From positions 12,637,190 through 12,701,189 of the forward strand of contig CM055887.1 in NCBI GenBank assembly GCA_029582165.1: a DNA stretch of 64,000 bases, given 5' to 3'. This document shows, piece after piece, positions 57,522 through 64,000 of this stretch. The stretch's first letter is position 1; each line of letters starts with the position of its first letter. A model generated the notes under the pieces. The model saw nothing but the letters and a program-made list of their open reading frames with translations, was not told where the DNA came from and ran no database searches. The stretch comes from Portulaca oleracea. Its lineage: Eukaryota > Streptophyta > Magnoliopsida > Caryophyllales > Portulacaceae. Made by a program: the position numbers and the translations under genes.

Positions 57522-57878
57522 TATGCCTTTTGCTCTAGCACTGATCACTCCCCATTGCATAATTATTCAGATCCTATTCATATACCAAGCAATTTGCACC
57601 CTATAGTGAGATATGCCAAGCACTGGTAGCATATGCTGTACAGTTGTACCTGGAATTTCAGTTTTAATTTTTGGCATTTTTGTTTGATAATATTGTAGAG
57701 TTTGTGATGCTTATTTCTGCTCCTAGTCATGTACAAACATACCCCTTGCCCTTAACCATGAGCATATTTGCATTATGGGTAGACAACAACATCTTTTTCT
57801 CTTGGAATTGGACTAAGTGATGAGCAATGTTGAAAACATCACAAGAATGAAACCATTGCTTCACCTAAGATTTGTTGC

Positions 57879-57927
57879 GAATATGCTGTTTGCAGAGAAT
57901 ATGCATGCCTTCTTGTCACCTATAAAA
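57879..57927 (+). promoter_or_regulatory. Twin P1BS and TATA promoter for the MIR399 at 57970
   Basis: P1BS GAATATGC at 57879-57886 and again at 57897-57904, TATAAAA at 57921-57927, 43 bases before the hairpin. The layout is base-for-base like that at 22546-22594. Confidence 0.8.
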
Positions 57928-57969
57928 TCACTTGGTGGTTGCACTTGTTGATTGCAGCAATATGTGTAA

Positions 57970-58083
57970 TGCATGAATGCATTGCAGGGCAATTACTCCA
58001 TTGGCAGATGACCACTCTTTTTGTTCTGACCGAATGAGTTCGTCTACTGCCAAAGGAGATTTGCCCGGCAATTCAACTATGCA
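57970..58083 (+). ncRNA. MIR399: MIR399 precursor, block D unit 4
   Basis: The mature strand is 58048-58068 on the 3' arm, TGCCAAAGGAGA then TTTGCCCGG. The 5' arm (57984-58007) reads GCAGGGCAATTACTCCATTGG then CAG. The outer stem TGCATGAATGCATTGC pairs with GCAATTCAACTATGCA. Compared with the block D gene at 22638, the star arm keeps GGGCAATT (GGGCATTT there) and the mature end is CCCGG. It is the last intact hairpin of the cluster; a hAT relic begins about 700 bases downstream. Confidence 0.9.
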
Positions 58084-58782
58084 ATCATCTTATGAACTTT
58101 GTCTTTTCCTGGAGTGTCTGACATAGATTTGCTTTATCTGTTCCAAGAAGTTCAGTTCCTTCTTTGTTTGAACACCTTTGAAGCAAGAAAGCGGATGCGC
58201 GTACGGAAAATAAGCATTGTGTCTCATTTTGCTGCATCTTTTTCTCTTCTTTCATTGTCTTTCTGCTAGTTTTCAGGATTTTTAAGTAAGGCAACATGCA
58301 TTTTGGCATCTACAAATGGTGGTGGTTCCTGCTGTTTGGAGTTTCATGTTGTGTTTTCCCTTGTTGTCCTGAGATGCATTTTTGTTAATTGATAGTTCAT
58401 ATAGATAACTTCTGAAGGTTGCGAGATATTGATTGGAGCTTCATGGAGAAAAAAGAAAAGTTCAATTATATCATATATGATTCATATCTGTAATATCAAG
58501 GGGTAGCTACCCTAGTGATGATGTTTATGTTTATCTATGTATAACGACGCAGCATATCTGCATTCTGAAGTTTGCAAGTTCAAAGAGGACGAGTTGTGAA
58601 TCTTACCCTATGCTCAAACAAGAAGTATCAGGTGAGATTAGGGCAAATATTTTGAATTTTGAGTTTAGGGGTCATTGACCAAGAATTCCTTCTTGTGTCA
58701 TTGTACAGTTGTCACAGATCTGCTATTTCCCACTTTATTTTGGTCATAAGTCTGTTTTAATTCAGTTTGTGATATGTTTTTA

Positions 58783-59697
58783 AGGCTATCAATAATATTG
58801 CTCAAATTCTAATATAAGTTCGTCTCACGATGATTTATCGTAAGACGTCCTGTGTGGCAACTTTTGTCAAAATAAAAACCCAGGAGTTAGAAAGTAGACT
58901 CAATGAAAATGCAATGGAGTTACTTCGATTAATGTGTGCTTTGGATCCAAGATATGAATTTAAGTCCTTTAAGATTGTTGATATTTGCAATCTAGTTGAC
59001 AACTTCTATCCTGACGACTTCACAAAGATAGAGAAGAATGATTTGAGAATTCAGCTACACCATTATGAGGTAGAGATATCAAGGGGTTTGGATATCAAGA
59101 AGTTGTCAACTCTTTCTGAGTTGTGCCATTGGCTTGTGGAAACAAAAAAAATGTGATATTTATCCTCTAATCTGTATATTGATTACGCTTGTTCTTACTC
59201 TTCCAGTCTCTACAGCAAGCACAGGACGAGCCTTTTCAGCAATGAATGCTTTGAAGACCAAGCTTAGGAATAAGATGGGTGATAATTTTCTTGAAAATTG
59301 TATGCTGGTCTATATTGAAAGGGAGATAGCTAAGAGGTTCGATATAGATTCTATTATAGATGATTTTCGTGATTTAAGAGAGCGCAAGACACTTCTTTAG
59401 AAATTTATTTATACTACACAAACTTAATATTGTATTTGATTGGTTTTATTTAATACCTAATAATTATTGTTAAATTATTTTTCTTTTATGTATTATCTAC
59501 TAACGTGACTGCTTATATATCTATAGTGTTAGTTTTTATTTTTAATTTGTAACTATAAATTAATAAGTCAACTTGTCGAGTGATTTGCACCTCTAGTGTG
59601 AAGCCCTGGCTATGTCCTTGGTTTTATCTATCTTAACTCATCCCCTACGTCCATCCGGTGTCACCCCACCTAAAAAAACCACCAATATTGATAGCCT
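58783..59697 (+). mobile_element. hAT-derived insertion with short inverted ends
   Basis: The ends AGGCTATCAATAATATTG (58783) and CAATATTGATAGCCT (to 59697) are inverted, and the sister blocks at about 23.36 and 47.04 kb read across this place without it. Inside is a transposase fragment (58830-59400). No clear 8-base target duplication was seen, so the true element ends may have been lost or the whole is a deletion derivative. Confidence 0.65.
58830..59400 (+). pseudogene. hAT transposase C-terminal fragment, frameshifted
   Basis: Two frames overlap at 59134-59156. The first (108 residues) has LRLMCALDPRYEF and LHHYEVEIS. The second (88 residues) has LPVSTASTGRAFSAMNALK and LRNKMGD, the hAT C-terminal dimerisation domain (Dimer_Tnp_hAT), of the kind found in plant TTF/MYM-type zinc-finger hAT proteins. 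A single-base indel in the A run near 59146-59153 separates them: VETKK continues as CDIYPL in the other frame. The N-terminal zinc finger and most of the catalytic domain are missing, so it is a non-functional remnant. Confidence 0.85.
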
Positions 59698-60522
59698 AAT
59701 TAGTTATTAAATGACTAAAGGAAGTTTCGTTGTGCATATGTGGCCTCTTTTTACAATGTTATTTACTGATACTTTACATCATCTTTTGATAAGTTCCTCT
59801 AATTAGTGAAATATTCAAAGCTACCTTCAAAGGGGATTTCTTTTTTTCTTGGAGCCCCAAACACGGTGGTGACTGTGGTATTGATTATTATAATGGCACG
59901 AAGGTGCATCATAGATGGCATGTTAATCATCTGAGCAGGACTTTGAAACTCTTATAGACTTACTAGGATATGGTTTTGTGCTAACGTTTGCTCAAATTTG
60001 GATGCACAATAATGCTGCTAACATAGTATATTGGGGGGCAAAAAAAAAAGGCATGTCTGGGCAAAAAGTAGATTCAAAGGTCTTAGTTTGCTTTCTGAGA
60101 TAAGAAAAGTGCAAGGAACAGGAGGATATGCCTTTTGTCATACAAAAATGCCAATGGATGTTCCCTTTCTCTTCAAGTCCTCTATCTTTGTCTTTGTGTC
60201 TGTGCGTATACATGGCAAGAATAGATATTCTTCAACATACTGCTAGTGCATTGGTCCTTAGTTGCTACGCGACGACCCTGAAAAGCTTGCATGCCATGGG
60301 TCCACACAATCTGATATTCTAGTTCAGTCTATTCAGAATATATATGCAGAAAACATCATCAGTGTTCTCTGTAAAGCCAAAAGCGAATTAATAATATATT
60401 ATTCCTTGGTTACTCTTCTGTAGTATTATTCTTATTGTGCGAAGTCGAGTTGCCAAAATAATCAGAATATATCGGTCTGCCATGACTTTTACTGTATTAT
60501 TAAATGGTGTAGGAGAAAGCTG

Positions 60523-60534
60523 TAGCATATGCTA
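60523..60534. promoter_or_regulatory. Palindromic P1BS box without hairpin, block E unit 4
   Basis: TAGCATATGCTA with GCATATGC at 60525-60532, followed by AAGGACAATTCCAA as in the other block E copies. Confidence 0.5.
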
Positions 60535-61171
60535 AAGGACAATTCCAACTATGGTTTCTATTCATTAGTATGTTCTGAGAAACTCACAAGTTTCAACTAA
60601 TGCTGATGGTCCATGTCCTATTTTGCCTTTCTAACTTTCAAAGATGTATGCATCTTCAGTGAGTAAAAGACTTTTATTGTAACTTGTGAAAGTGTTAATA
60701 TAAGTATTTGATAAATAATTGTCATCAACCTTGCTAAACTTATCCATGCCTACTGCATGCATGACCTAAATTTGATCTACAAAACAGTAATGATTCTTCC
60801 TAAATAAATAGAGGTAGCATTTTTCTGCATGAGGTTAGTAGAGAAAGCGATTGCATAGCTTGAGTTGTACTTAATTATCTGAAACACACCCAAATCTGTA
60901 TGCATTCGAAGGGAAAGTAATCCAAATGCAAGTTAGACTAAATCTGCGCATTAAGCTGCAGTTTATGTTACACACTAAGAAATCTAGGAGGATTTGTAGG
61001 GCCGAAAGATGCGAAAAGGTATTAAGTGGTAACTATTGCATGATTATTGCGACAGAGCTGACTTCTCTGGATATTCCATCAACTTATATGATCCATTTTG
61101 CATCGACAAACCTGCAACCATTCCCAGTGACCCATTGCCTGTGTCTACAGTCCTCCAGAAGTTTTGATTTG

Positions 61172-61504
61172 TGTTAGGTTTTTGGGTGTTGCAAGGTAGA
61201 AGTGTTTTGTGGAAATGAAGGAAGGATTGTATTAAGGAGAAACTTTTCTTATTGATGGAGAGAGAATTGCTTACAACTCTTTGTTGTTGATTGATGCAAA
61301 TGAAAACCCCACCACCTATATTTATACTTGTAGAAAAGAGGTGGTGGTAGGAAAAATCTAGAAAAGAAAAATCTAGAAAGGAAGGATCTAGAGCATGCTA
61401 CAACTCTACAACAATATATCTCCTCTAAATTATCTAGATTTTTCTTGGAGATTTTTCTAGTATTTCTCTACAAGATTTTTCTAGATTATTCATTACTTTT
61501 AATA
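61172..61504 (-). mobile_element. 3' LTR of a Ty1/copia element, about 333 bp
   Basis: On the minus strand the LTR follows a polypurine tract (AAGGGGGAGT, about 61504-61513) and ends CAACACCCAAAAACCTAACA at 61172. The expected initial TG is mutated (TATTAAAAG). A promoter-like TATAAATATA lies at about 61314-61323. It interrupts block E: text left of 61171 (CCTCCAGAAGTTTTGATTTG) matches the sister blocks, which continue without it. Confidence 0.8.
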
Positions 61505-61529
61505 CTCCCCCTTAATCTAGAAAAATCTC

Positions 61530-61961
61530 GAACCCCGATCTGCTCTCGGAAGTAATTGAACTTCTCACTTGGTAGCGCTTTTGTGAATATGTCTGCCCGT
61601 TGTTCATCCGTTCTGCAAAACTCTAGCTTGATTTCGCCTTTGTCCACGAGTTCACGAATGAAGTGATGTCTAATCTCAATTGCTTTGTGCGACTGTGGAA
61701 GACTGAATTCTTCGTCATTGCTATTGTGGACATGTTGTCGCAGAAAAGTGTTGTTGGTCCTTCACCTCCTTGTTGTAGATCTTGTAGTATTCTTCTCAAC
61801 CATACTGCTTCACACGCTGTACTTGTAGCTGCAATGTATTCTGCTTCTGCGGTTGATAATGTTATAGTTGGCTGCTTCTTTGATGTCCAGGAGATAGCCT
61901 TGGAGCCAAGTTGGAACAAGTATCCACTTGTGCTTTTTCTATCGTCGATGCATCCAGCCTA
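61530..61961 (-). pseudogene. Copia RNase H region, with stop and frameshift
   Basis: A TAG stop at about 61960 replaces the tryptophan normally found in the motif YTDSDWAGC; reading resumes as [13 protein letters not shown] and runs through [20 protein letters not shown]. Near 61690 one base is missing: the observed frame reads TKQLRLD, while the adjacent frame gives the family-typical [17 protein letters not shown] and then DEQRADIFTKALP. The pol frame then ends just before the polypurine tract. Confidence 0.9.
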
Positions 61962-63512
61962 GTCACTATCTGTGTAACCCTTGAGTTTGGGGTCTTCCTC
62001 TATTTTGTATAGAAGACCATAACTCTTCGTTCCTCTGATGTATCTCAAAATTCTTTTAGTTGCTACGAAGTGAGCTTTACTTGGCTCACTCATGAATCGG
62101 GAGACGATGCTAACCGCATGAACAATGTCTGGTCGAGTGTTTGTTAGATATATTAATGAGCCAACCAGACTTCTATAGAGTGATCCATCCACCCTTTCCT
62201 TGTCATCATTTTTGGAGAGTTTCTCATTTGTGGCCATAGGGGTTGATATCGGCTTGCAATCCAACATATTGAACTTTTGAAGAAGATCTTCAATATATTT
62301 TTCTTGAGAGATGAAGATCTCACCTGGCCTTTGCTTCACTTGCATCCCGAGAAAGTACTTCATTAGGCCCAAATCTGTCATCTCAAATTCAGCCATCATA
62401 TCCTTCTTGAAATCTTGAATCATCCTTTGATTTGTGCCCGTGTATATAAGATCATCAACATAGAGGCACAAAATTAGAAGATCTTTACCTTGGGTCTTGA
62501 CATATAGAGATGGCTCACTTGGACTCTTTTTGAATCCGCTATGAAGGAGATACCCGTCGATTTTACTATTCCAAGCTCGTGGTGCTTGTTTGAGACCGTA
62601 GAGTGCTTTCCTGAGTCGATATACTTTGTTTTCTTCTCCTTCAATCACGTACCCTTGGGATTGCTCCACATATACTTCTTCTTCAAGCTCGCCATTTAGA
62701 AATGCTGACTTGACATCTAGCTGATATACTTGAAGTTTTAGTTGTGCTGCAATGGCAAGTACAGTTCTTATAGTCTCCATGCGTACTACTAGAGCAAATG
62801 TTTCGTTGAAGTCAATTCCTGGTTGCTGTGAGTACCCTTTGGCAACCAATCGAGCCTTGTAATTATGTATTGAGCCATCCTCGTTATATTTGATCTTGTA
62901 GACCCACTTGAGCCCAATGACATCTTTATCTTGAGGCTTCTCCACTAGCTGCCATGTGTCATTTTTCTCGATCATTTTGATTTCCTGATCCATAGCCTCG
63001 ATCCATTTCTCATCTTGTGATGCTTCTTGAAATGTTGCTGGCTCGCTGGCGAAGAATGCTGTAATCACTTGGCCACACTCGTAATCTTGCAGATAAGCAG
63101 GTGGACGTCTTTCTCGTTGAGACCTCCGAGTTGGCTGTGGAGAGTCGCTTGACTCCATAGTAGGAGGTGGTGCGCTAGCTCCATGAGGAGATGGAGTTGA
63201 AGATGGACTGTTGTCACTGGGTCTTCCTTCTCTAATTTCTTGAATGTGATGGTCTTCATGTGTTGACTTTTGGTCTGTGTCTTTTGGCCATCTCCATTGG
63301 GATGCTTCATCAAATATGACATCTCTTGAAATAATTACCTTCTTTGTTTCTGGATTATAGAGGCGGTATCCTTTCGACTCTGCGCTATAGCCAATGAAGA
63401 TGCACTTTTCGCCTTTGCCATCCAGATTTCCCGATTCTCTTTTGGGATGTGTGAGTATGCTATGCAACCGAATACTTTGAGATGATCGACCTTTGGCTTC
63501 CTCCTGAACCAC
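61962..63512 (-). pseudogene. Copia reverse transcriptase region
   Basis: A 517-codon open stretch. Residues 30-60 are the end of integrase (CIFIGYSAESKGYRLYNP), 100-140 a serine/proline-rich linker, and 165-400 the RVT_2 reverse transcriptase with WVYKIKYNEDGS, QLDVKSAFLNG (264-274; D266 is a catalytic aspartate), ALYGLKQAPRAW and the YVDD box at 351-354. Catalytic residues look intact, and FALVVR stands for the usual FAPVVR. The apparent start codon is not real, since the frame is a continuation of integrase after an upstream frameshift. Confidence 0.93.
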
Positions 63513-64000
63513 GCTTCATATGGTGTTCTGTTTGGAACTGCCTTTGTGGGAGACCGGTTGAGAATGTAGACGGCTGTGTTTACTGCTTCCGCCCAAAAGT
63601 TCTTTGGAACATTTTTACTTTGCAACATGCTGCGGGCCATCTCAACTATTGTTCTGTTCTTCCTCTCTGCAACTCCATTTTTTTGTGGAGTGCGTCTTAC
63701 TGTGAGCTCCCTTTTGATGCCGTGTTTTCGACAGTAATCATCGAACACATTCTGATGGAATTTTCTCCCACGATCTGTCCTCAATATTTTGATATTGTGC
63801 CCACTTTGTTTTTCCGTGAGGGCCTTGAATTGTTGGAAATATGAGAACGCTTCTGACTTTTGTTCAAGGAAGTACACCCACATCATGCGAGTGTAGTCAT
63901 CCACGAACAATAAAAAGTATCTTTTGCCACCCAGGCTAGGATTACGTGTTGGACCCCAAATATCGGCATGGACCAGCTGTAGGGGGGCTTTAGCTTTCCA
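63335..64000 (-). pseudogene. Copia integrase core, incomplete at the window edge
   Basis: Reading from the edge gives LQLVHADIWGP (first catalytic aspartate), then FVDDYTRMMWVYFL, ILRTDRG (second aspartate) and PQKNGVAERKNRT (the glutamate), so the D,D35E triad is present. RTDRGRKF replaces the usual RTDRGGEF. A one-base indel near 63440 shifts the frame after HIPKENRE; the family-typical continuation LDGKGEKCIFIGYS is in the next frame. The upstream part lies outside the window. Confidence 0.92.

Larger units (their letters stand above)
55620..61170. repeat. Duplicated unit 4 of the MIR399 cluster (F, C, D, E)
   Basis: Order by eye: F 55.6-57.1 kb (single hairpin), C 57.2-57.7, D 57.7-58.78, then a hAT relic, then E 59.7-61.17, cut off by the copia LTR. 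The order F-C-D-E differs from the A-B-C-D-E-F-G order of unit 1, so this unit is rearranged. Confidence 0.7.
61172..64000 (-). mobile_element. Ty1/copia retrotransposon, 3' part, running off the window
   Basis: The order along the minus strand from 64000 is integrase, reverse transcriptase, RNase H, polypurine tract and LTR, which is the copia (not gypsy) order. The gag, protease and 5' LTR would lie beyond 64000. Two frameshifts and one in-frame stop interrupt pol, so this copy cannot make an intact polyprotein. Confidence 0.95.

Noticed and set aside
61663..63844. Plus-strand frames at 61663-61962 and 63482-63844
   Set aside because: They are antisense shadows of the copia pol region on the minus strand.
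1..64000. An IPS1/At4-type miR399 target mimic in the window
   Set aside because: I looked for a miR399-complementary site with a central three-base bulge outside hairpins and found none.

Overview
This window is nuclear DNA from a flowering plant, probably a woody eudicot. It is AT-rich and crowded with plant-type transposons (Ty1/copia, Ty3/gypsy, LINE, SINE, hAT, MULE). No intact host protein-coding gene was found. The only long reading frames belong to a copia element (61.2-64 kb, minus strand) and a hAT transposase relic (58.8-59.4 kb). Most other open frames are short and look like chance.

The main content is a large cluster of microRNA399 genes between about 9.5 and 58.1 kb. I count 19 hairpin loci plus one lone arm, and one very weak further relic. 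Fourteen hairpins and the lone arm lie on the minus strand. Nine of these keep the same 21-nt miR399 (starts TGCCAAAGGAGA, ends ATTGCCCTG), one of them in a precursor split by an insertion. Five hairpins lie on the plus strand with the other miR399 type (TGCCAAAGGAGA... or TGCCAAAGAAGA..., ending TTTGCCCCG or TTTGCCCGG). In both sets the mature strand is on the 3' arm, as is usual for MIR399. Each well-kept hairpin has its own small promoter: a PHR1-binding P1BS box (GNATATNC), a TATA box about 20-55 bp further in, then the hairpin about 45-65 bp later. From what is known of the family, these would be switched on by phosphate starvation and would silence PHO2/UBC24.

The cluster grew by duplication of a unit whose blocks I call A to H: A, B, C (one minus hairpin each), D (plus), E (no hairpin), F (a head-to-tail pair of minus hairpins behind one promoter, or a single one), G (plus), H (no hairpin). 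Unit 1 spans about 11.5-28.5 kb (A-G), unit 2 about 28.6-45.1 kb (A-H, D missing), unit 3 about 45.2-53.5 kb (F, G/D fusion, E, F, G, H), and unit 4 about 55.1-61.2 kb (F, C, D, E). Copies have decayed by deletion of an arm, small indels inside the miRNA, loss of a promoter box, or transposon insertion. Several transposons sit in one copy and are missing from its sister, giving empty sites that date them after the duplication.

The left flank (1-9.4 kb) holds a gypsy-type LTR with its primer binding site (about 880-2463), a foldback element, a hAT-type MITE, and an orphan P1BS/TATA promoter near 8.4 kb. The right flank is a decayed copia element running off the window end. All block edges and homologies were judged by eye, not by alignment software.
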